Shown here in pieces: positions 33,001 to 45,685 of a DNA stretch of 64,000 bases. Source of the stretch: Acholoe squamosa (taxonomy: Eukaryota; Annelida; Polychaeta; Phyllodocida; Polynoidae); the NCBI GenBank assembly GCA_949317995.1, contig OX439044.1, positions 52,098,166 to 52,162,165 of the forward strand, given 5' to 3'. The notes beneath the pieces are model-generated. The model did no database searches. It was not told the DNA's origin and was given only the letters and a program-made list of their open reading frames with translations. Every line of letters starts with the position of its first letter. Position 1 is the first letter of the stretch. A program made the translations under genes and the position numbers.

Positions 33001-34245
33001 AGCCTCTTTATTTGATAATTTCTCACAGGGAGGCAGCACAGTCAACTGGTGCCTTTTGGGGAGGGGAGAAGATAAAGACCAGCCTGAGGGGAATACTGTT
33101 CAAAATATACTTCAAGAGCAAGAATCAGTTTTTGTATTTCAAATTTAAAAATACAAAACCGATCACCAATTAATTAAAGCAGAGGGAAAAAAACTAATGT
33201 CCATCCCTTTTCCCTTTGCTGTGGGAATTATTCATAACAATTTTAGCACAGAAGGAAACTGAGGACTCTACAATGGATATATAATATTCCCTAATAAACT
33301 GTTATCAGAGAGACCCGGCATGACCAGACTTGGGGTTGCTGTTCTTCTCGTTCTTCGATAAACAGCCGACACAAGACACTTGCTGACTAGACCGAGGAAA
33401 CATGTAGACCATGCTCCCAACTATCTGGTTTTACAAAGGAGTGGATCAGAATCACATATGACTCTGCTCCTCTGAACGTTCATCTCTCATTTTGTGCTAG
33501 ACAAATCATTAAACTGCCACGCAGCCAGGCAGTTAGTTAAGACTGTATGGTATCTGTCTGTTTAGTTTACATCATTATTTTCACAAACAAAAACTGCTTA
33601 GAACCGTCTAAGTATGTAAAGCGATACAAGCTTGGTCACACTTCTGAGTGTCATAAAAGGAAAACCATACATATTGGTAATAATAATACTACTAGTACAA
33701 ATCTGCCCAGTACAGTTTTGGGCTTGTTTTCTAGATTTAACTCATTTTCTTCTACCTTTTCACATTTTTGTATCATGTTTATATCCCTTTAAGGTATATA
33801 TATATATATCTGTAGTACTATACATATATAATTAATTATAGCAATGCAAACAGGAAATGGCGCAAAGTCGATTAGCACTAGGTGGGCGGGTTTGAAACTT
33901 CACTCGTAGCTTGCGTAAGTGTGGGAGTAACAACACGTAGTAATTCATAACTTGGTTATCGTAGCCTGCAGTAAGTACCCTGTACATATCCAATAAGGCA
34001 GAGTTTGTGTTTGCTTGATCAGGAAATTAACCAAAGAGAACGAAGACCTAGATTACACTAGAAAAGCCATTACATGGTCTCTAATGGGATCACAGTAGTC
34101 CACATAGGCTTCGTATAATGATTTGAGGAAGACTGGTACAACGCCCGTAGAGCTCAGAAGAGAAAACCTCTCAATAACGCGCTATAATTAAATCCATCCT
34201 TCAATATAACTCATATTATGAGTATTACCATCGGACGTCCCTTAC
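30066..34245. other. Intergenic region, no gene recognised
   Basis: Low in identifiable repeats compared with its surroundings. None of the open frames has domain-like sequence or plausible splice structure. Poly-A/T and G-rich tracts occur (32650-32670, 33050-33070). Part may be 3'-UTR of the minus-strand HMG-box gene if its transcript is long. Confidence 0.35.
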
Positions 34246-34253
34246 TTTGGGCT

Positions 34254-34259
34254 TTTTTA
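34254..34259 (-). terminator. Candidate poly(A) signal of the SMARCE1-like gene
   Basis: TTTATT on the plus strand (AATAAA on the minus) about 1.1 kb after the stop codon at 35398. Another AATAAA on this strand lies near 30748. Neither is confirmed. Confidence 0.25.
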
Positions 34260-35397
34260 TTTTAATTTGTTCTGTGTATACATTTCTAAGTTCATTCAAC
34301 TGTATAAAAGTTACAATCTGGCTTTAAAAATCAATTTAATTATAATAATGAATTGTTAGAAATAAATTGGGGAAATTGGCAAAACACAAAAGTCCAACAA
34401 ACTAACCAGCATTTTAGGGCCGCGCTGGTAATATAAATGGCTAGAAAATCTGGTACCGATAACATGGCGGCTGTGGACAATTTCAACCTTTAGATTCTAT
34501 CACTCGCACTCACACATCAACCATGAGCTCCATTCGGTAGTAGCCTAGCTAGCTTTGAATTTTCCCCGTTTTGCACAGGTAACAATAACAGCTATCGCCA
34601 GCATCATAAAACAATTTGAGCTATTTCTACAATATATTATAACTATTCTTGCAATTCTGCGCATTGTGTCTGAATAAACTAGAGGATTGAGACTTTGAGT
34701 CATCGGTGTAGAAACAAGGTGAGCATGGACAGTTTGGAGGCGGCTAGTGGCCATAGGAAACATAGAAGATGCTGTATAACAGCATTAAGTACCACTGCCG
34801 GGATTCTACATTCAGACATTGCTCAGATCTTGACGATACACATCCTAGAAGATGTCATGATTAGTAACGAATTGACGGTTATTCAACGTCAAACCAGAAC
34901 TGATAATATCCCCTGCCTTCCTTTCCTAACTGAATCGGGAGGACGTTAAGAAAAACAATGGAAGTAGTTTACTGGGGGTATCTGAGGCAATCCTAGGGCC
35001 ACCAACTGGCAGCATATTGAAGCTCAGTCTCTGTAAGATATGTTATTGTTATTGTTGCCATCCTTAGAGTACCTATATACCAGTGGATGGCAGTTTGCAG
35101 TAAACACTCCAGTTCTGGTCATCCCCAGGACATCGCACTAATGGGCCTTTGCGTATATATAGCCTTTGCACCATAGAGTTACATGGTATCCGACTAGGCC
35201 TAACTCATATTTGTTTGATAGACTAACCATAGTTGTCTTCCTCTCTTTTGTAGGCTCATGGCTTGAGGTGCACCAGACCCATTCCAAAACTGTCGGCGGG
35301 TAACGGTATGGGGGAAGATTGCAGTGCTGTAGCCAGTCTTTTGAAAGGAACAAAGAGCCAATGTGATAAACTATACAAGGTCTGTCATGGTCTCTGT

Positions 35398-38300
35398 TCA
35401 CATTGGTGCTGGGGAGGAGTTGTCTGATGTCTGCGGGGATTGCTGTAGGCCTAGGGTTAATTGGCCTGCCGCCTGGGCTACCTGCGCTTGTGCTTGGGCC
35501 TGCGCTTGGGCCTGTGCTTGTGATTGAGCCTGCATTTGTGCTTGAGCTTGAGCCTGTGCCTGGGCATGCGCCCGGAGTTGCTGGTTCTCTGTCTTGAGCT
35601 GCTCAATGATGGATATTGCCTTCTCCACTTCTTGCTCGAGCAACTGCACCTTTTTCGTCTTCTCAGAGAGAGCACTGCGTAGGTGGGACAACTCACTGTC
35701 TTTGATGCTCTCTTTGCTGAACACAGGCTTGCCATTGGCATCTATACTACCATGTCCCTGCGCTTCGGCCTGCAGCTGCGCGTGTACAGCCTGGGGGAAG
35801 TTACCCCAGGGGAAGTTGGCGTAGCTGTTGAAGTTGTTGTGTGCTGATGCATACTGCTGTTGCTGAGACATTGCCTGCCCATCTGTGACTGATCCCACAG
35901 AGTTACTGTCTCCAGCTGGACTTGTGATGCCCTGGGGTTGTTCCAATGGATCGACTGTGGTTGTGGCCGGAGCTGGGCTATTCGTTTCATGACTCTGTGG
36001 AGATGCCTTGGCCTCGCTGCCATCCTGAGATTCGTGTTGGAAGTTCTGCTGGGTGGCCAGTTGCTGCTGTTCCATCTGTTGCTGTAAGGCCCAGCGTTCA
36101 AACTGCCCGGCCTGTTGTTGTTGCTGCTGCTGTTCATAAGCAGGGGGCGCGGTGCTCTGTGGTTGCTGTTCCCCCAGGGGTGAGGCACTGTTGAGGTGTG
36201 GTGAGACAGCTGCCTGTGGGCTGCCGTTATACGAGGTGGTCATCTGGTCGCCTCCCTCTGTTTGTTGCTGTTGAACCTGCTGGGCCTGCTGTTGCAGTTG
36301 CTGCAGCTGAGGATGGAAGAAGGCCATGGCTGCCTGCCCATTGGGGATCTGCACCGGTTGTCCCTGCGCGTTCAACATCATCATCTGACTACCTGCCTGG
36401 CCTTCAAACTGGCCGGTCGTCCAGATCTGTGAGAAGTGGGGCAGGGCCCCTGCCACGGAAGCCTGCGGGTTAGCTGGGAAGTTGGGTAGCTGCATACCCA
36501 TGGCTTGACCGGGGTACCCTGGAGGTGGCATCTGGGGGATATTAAGACTTCCCTGAGGACTGCTAACATTCATGGCCTGACTGGGTGGGGGTGTGGGCGC
36601 CTGGTTGTTCTGTCGGTTTTTATTGGCATCCGCTTTCTTCCGACCCTTAGGTTTAGCCAGATCTGATGCTTGTAGACCAGTAAGCTTAAGGTATGCTTGA
36701 AGCTCCTCATCGTAACGTGACTGGAAGCAATGGAGGTTTAAAGTTAATATCTTGCAAACTAACTCAAGACTTAAGGTATGACCACTTTTAATCTTCTGCA
36801 TAGATGCTCACCAATTGATCATATCTTTAAACAATACTCTCTAATTTTCTATTCAGTTCCCTTATCAAACCAAATATATTTTCTATCATGAACATGGTAA
36901 ACATTACATGTAATTGGGGTAGACAATAGCACTTACCAAGTAGCCAAGGACCAGTAGTTTTGGCTGCTGGCCAGTAATTTTCTCTAGCCTTTGAAATTGG
37001 CCATTTTGCCAGAAGGATATTTGCATATACATTGCTACATATACAATACTGCTGGCCTGGTTGGCCAAAGGCCCAAAATGCTAGTGTCTACCCCTGTGCA
37101 CGTACATTATGTATATTTTGTGTTTCAGCTATCATCATAGCTCTGCTGAATTAAATATATATCGCAGCAAGTATAACCGTAACCATCTTTGGGATTTATA
37201 CATGCGAGGTGAACTGTCATCGAAAACGGAGTGGTGTACAATCTGGACATCAAAAGTACGGTCATCAAACAGTCTTAATCAAAGTACCGGTAGTATTTTC
37301 CAATACTCACCTTGTCTTGGACAAAGTCCTCATTGTACTTCTGTTTTGTGATGTCGTCGAGCTCTCTCCACATTTTCCCAATTGTAGCACCAATCTCGCA
37401 AACCGACAGACTTGGGTTTGCTTCTTTGACAGACTGCCATATCTGAAAACAACATGTCAAGAAATCTCACTTTACCTAAGTGAAATAGTCATGATGAAAA
37501 AAATAAAAAAACAACAAAAACTATTGTGCGAATGAATAGAAGACTTAGGCATAGCACTCAAGTCGTGACTAAATTACTGCAAGTTCTAAGTCGTTATATT
37601 AAGCAAATAGCAACATCTACAAATAAAATGCAACGCAAGAGGTTTCATGTGGATATTATTAGCGTATTACACCGACACCATATTACAGCAAGGGTCAAGG
37701 CCACAGCTTCACTGTCTACCAGCATGGTGTCAATTTCTCAACGCCACTCCGCAAAGTCAAACAAAACATACTGCTCGTCGAAGAACATTAGAGGCTTTGT
37801 ATCAATTTTTCAGGGTATGAAACAAATAAAAGTGGTTATCAGCCAACTATCTACTAGTATTGGAAAGCATCAAAATCCCCTCAATTCTAAAAGAGTGATT
37901 TGTGAAAATAAGTTGGAATACTGCTGCACATTGGAGATGGTTCAGATCGAAACAGACCTTGAGTCCTAGTGCACACCGACACACTCCTGAAAATACAGTT
38001 CTTAAGCTTTTCTACCCCCCCCCCCTTTTTTTCTTCTTTTATCTCAAATGAATCAAATTCTTATAAACAAAAAAAAAAAAAATACAAAAAAAAATCACGA
38101 AGTTTTAGTCTGCCCTTCTTCATATTATTTCCACAGAGGGATCAGAATGTTCGATTGGAATTGAAATACAGATTTTATGAAACATTTCAGAAATTGAAGA
38201 GGTTAAAACTATTATGGTCATTACTCATCCTGTCATGCAATCTCCGACTAGAATACAATCTCAGAGGACAAAATACAGAATGTTCCTGCAAACAGTGACA

Positions 38301-41300
38301 GAGTCAAAAGCCCTTCAAAAGACACTTTAGTTAAAATGTTCATTAGCCTTAATGCTAAATGCCATTCTGAGTTAATACTACTTTGTTAGCTACATCCAAA
38401 ATGATCAAAGTACTAAAGCTTACAAAATGGAGGGGCAGGGGACATCCCATGATGGAAAAGAATAGGCCTAGATTCTACCTAAGCCTGTACAGTCTACACG
38501 CCTACAATATGAGACGGACAGTAAAAGCAGCGACACATAGACTGACACATTCAAATTGAGAGGGAAACAGAAAAAAGCTAAATCTGACAAAGTAAATCAT
38601 TTAGGGAAATTTAGTCTACACTTCTACTGGAGAGGCAGGGGTAGCTACAGGCAGGGCAACAGGCAGTTGTGTTTCAAGTCATGTTATTTCGGTAGTACTT
38701 CTAAATTTTGAAAAGATGCAAAGTAGGATAATTTCGTATTGACTACATGTATATAGATAATCTAGGAGTATCCCCTGTAAACAATCAATCAAAAAGCTTT
38801 CAGGAAGAAGAGCCAAAGCCACAAAGTATACAAAAAATATTCTTCACTTTAAATTTGGGTTCAGAAGAGATAAAAATTATTAAGCAATGACAGGTTTCAG
38901 TTGTCCAATGTCTGCTTCGAGTTTCTAGAAGATTGGCAGACTTTGGGAACAAGGGTCTATATTAGGTACCGTATTCTCCCGTGTAGAAGACACGCTGCGC
39001 ATATAGGACGCACCCCCAACTCAGCACATGCATTTTCGCGTATAAGACGCACCTCTTAGGGGGGATTTTTGTCAATCCAGTACTGTTCTATAGTAAAATT
39101 ACCCCTCGTATAAGATGCACCCCCAATTTCAGTACATCCTATAAGACCCCCCAGCATTTTGTTTGGCGTAGAGGACGCGTCTTATACGCGGGAGTTTACG
39201 GTAGTTTAATAGTTCAGAAACTGGGGTCGAAGTGAGTGTGAGATTAGGTCCTGTATCTTTTGGTGAAACAATGGAATGGTCAGTGGTCAGTACAGATGTA
39301 TCCCTCACCTTCCTCCCTCCCCCACTTTCACCCCTAGAATATGCCTATATACATGTATATTACCTCTTAGGTATTGTCTCCTTATGTGTTAATACTAGCG
39401 TGCCCCTAGAGGCTTGTCCAAAAACAACAGGCATGGGATTCAGTTTTATGAAAGATTAAATTACATAACGGCTCGCCAGTTCAAAAATAGATGTCAGTAA
39501 TGTATCGGGTCTATGACAAACTATGACCCGATCGACCAAGTGTTGATATCAGAATACTTCTGAGAATCATAGCGGTCACTTTTTTTAGCATTGGATGGTC
39601 CTATCTCCATAGACCGATGGAAAAATTAGAAAAGGAAAAAAAAATAGTCAGATAGAAATCCCATGCCTGAAACAAGTTAGTAGTATATTTTGTATGACTT
39701 TGACATGTGTCGTGTGTCATTCCTGCCAATGCCCCCTAGTGGTAGAGAGTGGATTGCGTACCTCATCCTTGCCTTCCTTGACGGACTTCCAGATCTACGG
39801 ACAAGCAAACATGTTACATCAAGCTATTACAGAGTGGTCTGTGTTACACGGAGAGAAGCGAGTTATCATCACACACCCTGCTCAACCACCACACTCTGTC
39901 CACTGCATTTATTTTTTGATTATATATTAGAATTAATTTTTTTTTAACTTCCAGAGACCAATATGAGGTAGCCTCTCTAAATGGAATTCAAACTCCTTCT
40001 TTTTTTGTCTGTATCAAATTACATTGTTATTATCTTTAAAACCATATTTGGTTTGCACCGTCATCCGTACAAAAGAATTGTTTCTGATATATAAGGCAAT
40101 CAATGATTTGTATCAGCTGTATAAAAACTGCCGGCACATCTGATAATTGATATTACCGATACATTCTAAAATTTTACCGATAGCATGGACGGCTCATGGG
40201 GTATACCTCTCGCTATCATGAATAATCGGTGTTACTTATTTCACCAAATCTTTAAACAATACCATCTTTTTTTTCAGAATAGAAAAGGAGTTTTGTACCA
40301 CATTAAAAAAAATTATGCAATAAAGTAGAGAACTGAGTGGGGTAATTGTTGTGCAGGATATGTTTCACCAGTCTGTTAAACCTTCCCATAACCATGGTAA
40401 CCCTTCTCCAGGGTGGAAGCAGCGTACCCGCCACCCAAGTTACTGTACTGGCTCGTATACAGCACCGGGGCGTTTATCCATTTGAGGGATAACTTAACCT
40501 TGTTGGTGTTGTCTGTTTATTCAAAACTGAAATTTAGCGCATTCAATATGGTACCTGTCGTCTGGTACTCGTTCGAGACTCACGCTTGGAAGAACAACCC
40601 GGTGCTTATACAGGACAATGCGGTAACAGTAGTAGTCTATATAGGGGCAGGGACTTCCACCACCATCCTTCCACCTGGTACAGCTACATTTTTTCATGCA
40701 TACTGATACAACGTTACCCAATATGTGTATACCATATTATATCACATTTCACAATACTTGGACAATGTCATCTTATATATAGACCCAAATGGTTTAACAC
40801 TTTCACCTTAACACTCACGACAATTACCAAATACCATACTTCTCTTTTTGAATCATTTCATTATATCGTAGTGTGTCATTAGCAACATGGATTTAGATTT
40901 TAATAAAAAAATGAAATGTAGAAATTATCATCTATGGTACCATGTGGTTTGGTGACAGATATGACGAATGCCAAATGCATTATTCCATCTACTTAAGGGT
41001 ACTGGACATGAGGAAAATGTTACATTTTGACATTGGTACTACGTAATAGTGTATTTGTATTGTGTTTAATTTAATGGCAAACACTGCACATTTTTCAATT
41101 TGGAAAACAAGAGGTGGTGGACACAGTTCTTTGTTCAGAGACTTACGCCATTTATGAAATGAAGATTCTGAGACCACAACCACTTCTGAATAAACATACG
41201 ACACATAATTTGACAATAATGCTTTTCTTCCACACCATAGTTAATGAATGGGTTAATTAATTTACCCGGTGCTTGTTTACATGGGCCAGGTATTATTTAT

Positions 41301-41582
41301 CGCCTTTAATCTGCAAATGTTTTTCGTTGGAAATAAATAAAAATTCCCAACTACAATTAACAAACCAGTCTTCATGCATCACTTTACTGTTTGATTAATT
41401 ACCGATTGAAGAATTACATTGTAAATACAACTTTTACATTTTCAACAACAGGACACAAATTTTGATGTTTCATAAGGTTAGTTAAACTCACCGATTTACT
41501 GTATCGCATATAAGGGGTTAGGGGCCTTCTGGGCGGCTTTGGCGTTTGCCCATCCATACCGGAATCGTAATTCTTGAACTCG
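35398..41582 (-). CDS. SMARCE1-like: SMARCE1/BAF57-like HMG-box protein, C-terminal part (three exons)
   Basis: Predicted DNA-binding subunit of a SWI/SNF (BAF) chromatin remodeller. Minus-strand exons 41492-41582, 37311-37442 and 35398-36720 join in phase. The HMG box reads PKPPRRPLTPYMRYSKS / IWQSVKEANPSLSVCEIGAT.. GKMWRELDD.. / SRYDEELQAYLK, aligning with human SMARCE1 PKPPDKPLMPYMRYSRKVW..QVKASNPDL.. through KAYH. After the box come a basic stretch (KPKGRKKADANKNRQ), a long Q/P/S-rich region with polyQ runs, a coiled coil (LRSALSEKTKKVQLLEQEVEKA..) and a tail of about 17 Ala-Gln dipeptides ending NSSPAPM. This C-terminal half does not resemble vertebrate SMARCE1, so it may be a lineage-specific form or a close paralogue. 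The N-terminal exons are missing; the exon at 41582 begins in mid-codon. Confidence 0.75.
38969..39201. mobile_element. TATAAG-palindrome TIR element (233 bp)
   Basis: Between TA dinucleotides: starts CCGTATTCTCCCGTG, ends CGCGGGAGTTTACGG. Internal CGTATAAGACGCAC motifs repeat in both orientations. Intron of the SMARCE1-like gene. Confidence 0.8.
39762..39794 (-). CDS. Candidate 33-nt microexon duplicating the start of the HMG-box exon
   Basis: On the minus strand, between TTGTCCGTAG and GTACGC splice-like signals, 33 nt encode IWKSVKEGKDE, almost repeating IWQSVKEANPS at the start of exon 37311-37442. It is a multiple of three and phase-compatible with both neighbours. Inclusion would put 11 residues into helix 1 of the HMG box. 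It could be a remnant of exon duplication that is never spliced in. Confidence 0.5.
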
Positions 41583-42336
41583 CTGTAAAGAGACAAGACA
41601 TAATTTATATATCGCTGCTATTCGAAACCGATTACATGTATTGCTATAGAAATTAAGGTTGGCATGGATCGCTGCACAACAAAGTTTTAAGTAACAAATT
41701 TTGAATACATGCTGAATGAAACTATTGAGCATTAATACCATACTGATGCATGGAGTCAATTAATTGTCCTGCCAAAAGAATAGCAGTATAATGGGGAGAT
41801 TCCTAGAAGAAACATATGTTAGCAGGATTGTATGTGAATATTCCCATACTATAGAATTTATAGATATGGCTTATCTGACTGGAAGCATAAATTGAGCAGT
41901 ATTGTTCTTTTATTACATTATCTGATATCATTTATTGCTTTACCCGCTACTTTTCATTTCAATCTAGCGATTATCTCTGAAATTAACAACTAATCCCGCG
42001 GGATTGCTCTTCACTAAAAAAAATAAAACTCATTTGAATTGTCCAATATCTGACGTGAATTGGCACAGATTGGTCCTTATTTAGAACCTCATATGTGGCT
42101 ATGAATAATGAGCTTTTACTGGGATTTTTTTTTCAATAATCCAGGACGTTATCATCTAGTGACGCAGAACAGCTTTGAGACACACTACAGTGGGTGACTT
42201 TACCTTGCATATAAGGCGCATCTCGCGTACAAAGTGTACCACGAGTTGAAGGAAAGGGAAAATACACAGGTATGCCTTCAATTTTGGCACATCAGTTCTG
42301 TTCAACATCAATCATACCCCACCTACTCCGAGGTAG

Positions 42337-42495
42337 CAGGTTGTCCCATGGGCGCGGCCATTGCTGGAGCTTGTTAACAGCGAGCTCTAGTAGTCTAATA
42401 AGACCTATCAGATGGGTACCAGTTGGCCCCCGAGAGGGCCGCAGTGAACAGTTGGGATTATCTCATTGGCTAATAATTAATCCTATAGAGCACAC
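42337..42495 (+). repeat. Dispersed repeat R2, uninterrupted copy
   Basis: Collinear with 59366-59520 and with the interrupted copy at 29056-30065. It supplies the empty-site sequence for the two insertions there. Confidence 0.7.
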
Positions 42496-42812
42496 CCCAC
42501 GTCCCGAAGCATCCTGTACGCCGCAGTTTAGCCTCTGATTCGAGATACTACGGTACATATATTTGAACACAGAGAGAGACTTTATCAACTCTGAGACTTC
42601 ATGTAGGAAGTGCATGGGCAAAAATTATTACCGGTATGTGCTTGCAACTAGTTCTATCTGCTTCCTCACATATTGCTACCTACCATATTGAGAGTGTTTA
42701 CGGCCAATACCCCCCCCCCGACCCCAACCCCCTTTCTGCTATCTGATTTCCCGCCATTCAAGTATTTATTTATAAAATCTATACACATATACATATTATA
42801 TAAAGCCAACTA

Positions 42813-42935
42813 CCGTAATCTCCCGCGTATAAGATGCATCCTCTATGCCAAACAGATGCCTGGTGCGTCTTATAGGATTTTTTTAAGTTGGGGGTGCTTC
42901 TTCGTCTTCCGCGTCTTCTACACGGGAGATTACGG
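42813..42935. mobile_element. TATAAG-palindrome TIR element, short form (123 bp)
   Basis: TA-flanked, CCGTAATCTCCCGCG at the left and its complement at the right. It is an internally deleted member of the 225-233 bp class. Confidence 0.8.
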
Positions 42936-43894
42936 TAATACCGGTTCAACATGGAATAGAAACGGCGCCTGCCTGGCAACAGGCCAAAGTGTCCTTATGA
43001 AGCTATTATAAAGAAAGGGTACCCTATACGGTGGGCATTCGGACCATCCTTACTGTATAACCGCGCCCATGCCGCGTAATACCTGTGTAGATCAATATCA
43101 GATCTTACAATACCGAGGTCAGGCATCATTGAACTCAACAGCCCATCCAATTGTTATTCTCATATTTTAATAATCTAGCTTGGTCGTAAATATCCAAACT
43201 AAATTTACTCCGAAATCACCTGTTTGGTTTACCTTTAAATGCTCTAGCTTGAATCTTACTGGTAATCCCTCCCTTTTAACAAAATGAAATGCATCAATTT
43301 AATGCTGGTTTTGTGCGATTTGGATGACTTTTAATATTACAATGGTGCTACTTCTTTCTCTTTTTTTTCCTTCTTCTTTTTTATATGAATATTTAAAGCA
43401 CTGATATTATCCAAGTACCTGTTCTTCATTGGAGAGCTGCCTGCAAAACTACCCTTTGGTGCAATCAATGGCAATTAAGATACTATTTGAACGCTATCTT
43501 TTGACATTAAATCCATCATGTGCCCCCCCCCCCCCGCCCTATATAGTTTAACATCCGTCCTATCAGAAGCCGACTTAATGAAATGTCGACTTTCTCTGTC
43601 GCCAGCTGACGGATTTAAAACCACAACATAGTGGGGATGTTCTCGCCGGACAGTCTGCTCTTTATACTGCAGAGTACAAAGACAGAAGAAAAAAAAAGCT
43701 CTTGTGACTTGGATTCTCCAATAGAAATAAGTTTGTCAACTTGACATTTCATAAAGGCCAGAGCAAACAAGCTGAGATTATTAAGCCAATCCTTTAATAA
43801 GTTATGCAATGTAGCAAAAACAGCTAAAAATAGAAAACCTTCCGCATAGTCAATTGACACAGAGATGCTTGTCTGTCATCTCCGTATGATATTA

Positions 43895-44186
43895 CTGTAA
43901 TCTCCCGTGTATAAGGCGCGTCTTATACACGAGGATTTAGTACTTCCTGGATCTGCAAGGGGGGCACCCATAGGTTTCTTTTGATATGTTACATTCCCAT
44001 TAACTCAAAGAATTACAGAGGGGTTTTAAGGGGGTACGGGGGGGGACCTAGCTACACATAGCTTTTTGAATTTTGAAAATCCATTCAGTAGAACCAAAGA
44101 TATGAATTTTATATATTTTTGACAATATTCTTTAACTCCAGGTGCGTCTTATACGCGAGGTGCGCCTTATACGCGGGAGATTACGG
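43895..44186. mobile_element. TATAAG-palindrome TIR element, long form (292 bp)
   Basis: Left end CTGTAATCTCCCGTG, right end GGGAGATTACGG. The interior matches, in opposite orientation, the 293-bp element at 57443-57735 (shared TTGGTTCTACT/AGTAGAACCAA block). Six bases separate it from the next element. Confidence 0.75.
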
Positions 44187-44191
44187 TGCTA

Positions 44192-44435
44192 CCTAATCTC
44201 CCGCGTATAAGGCGCGTCTTATACGCCAAACAAAATGCTGCTGGGTCTTATACATGGGAGGTAAATTGCCTTGAGTTTGGGGTGCGCCTTATAGGGGGGG
44301 GGGTATTTTTACTATAGATCAGTACTAAATTAACAAAAATCTCCCTGAGGGGGGCGCCTTATATGCAAAACAGCCCCCCTGTGAGTTGGGGGGCGCCTTA
44401 TATGCCAGCTGCGCCTTATACGTGGGAGATTACGG
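44192..44435. mobile_element. TATAAG-palindrome TIR element (244 bp)
   Basis: TA-flanked, starts CCTAATCTCCCGCG (one base missing from the consensus), ends GGGAGATTACGG. Back to back with the previous element. Confidence 0.72.
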
Positions 44436-45685
44436 TAAGCGATATAGTCTAGATGCTATCGAGGCCATTTTGAATAAATGGCCGTGTGAAGAGATACAAA
44501 AAGAGGGAGAGAAAACTCAGAATGAGAAGGGAAGTGTTGTTGGCGCTTGGTTTTCCTGTGTGCATCAGTATTCACATGTAGAGGTATCCAGCAATAGGTG
44601 TTGCGCCCCCCCCCCCCGCCCACACACACACACCTCCTCTAAAAAAAATGGGGGCCTACATCTATAGACAAAAACTAATAATTCAATTACTTAATCGAGC
44701 ACATACAATAGAAAGGGAATGACCATGAATATGTGGTCTCCAATTTGGTTTTAAAAACTATCAAAAGGCAAATCAGAGAGCAGGAGGGGGATGTGTATTT
44801 TGTCAGCCTCTTTGCCCTTATGATGTGCGCGTGTCTGCACATAATGAAACCAAAATACAAATACAGAGCCAGCTTAATGCTTCAGGTCTTGTGGTGGCGA
44901 GGATCGAGCGGAGGGTTGGGTTGGGGTGGGGTGGGGGCGGGCAAATTTAACCCTACACTACCTGCATACAGTATTCAAGGATGAACGTCACTGAGGACTA
45001 AAAAACCCTGGAATACTCAAAGAGCCCCCGGGTAAGAGCCCCTAATCTATGGTTTTATAAAGTAATGTATAGGTCTCCAGACGACTTCTATCCCTGCTTA
45101 TAACACAGCAAGTGACGTACTAGAACTTGTGGACATGCACTAACGGGGTTAATTGTTCCGACTGCTTGAAGCAGGGAATTTCAAAAAGTGACTTGATTTA
45201 ATACTGAGGTAAACATAGCCTTTCATGCGATTAACATATATATGCAGTCCTCTATCCCCTTTCCCCATAAGATAGTAGGTGAACTGTTCTTCTCCCCCTC
45301 TCTTTAGTCTGGAGAAGCTGTCTTATGCAACCTTAGCAAATAACAGGTGTGTTTATATCAGTAAGGGCTGTAGCTCTACCTGCCCACTTCAATCATTCAG
45401 GGAGTAAATAGACGTTAAGTACTGATATTGCAGATAGTAACCAAAGCCTACTGTGCATACAGGCAGGTAGTTCACCAGGAGGCTGAAGTAAAGGGACACT
45501 GAAGATAGGAGAGATGGGGACATTCACTCAACACCTACCGGGTAAGTGATTTGGGATCTTAAACTAAGAAGATTAGGTTTAGATGGTAATATAAGGGGTC
45601 TGCATCTTTGTACAATCATTTGGGCTGAGTGCCCCACCTTTCTGATTCCATCCAACTCCGCTGCCTTCAATACCAATGGATACTA

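Noticed and set aside
34695..34949. 84-codon open frame following an ATGGCGGC-like start region near 34463
   Set aside because: The first ATG frame stops after ten codons, the longer frame has no recognisable motif, and no splice pattern connects them. Left as non-coding.
35403..36473. Plus-strand and alternate minus-strand frames opposite the Q-rich exon
   Set aside because: Shadows of the CAG/GCC-rich coding exon; the HMG-box frame is the one that splices in phase and makes family sense.
37526..37969. 147-codon plus-strand open frame
   Set aside because: It lies in the intron of the minus-strand HMG-box gene, has no domain-like pattern, and similar chance frames are common at this composition.
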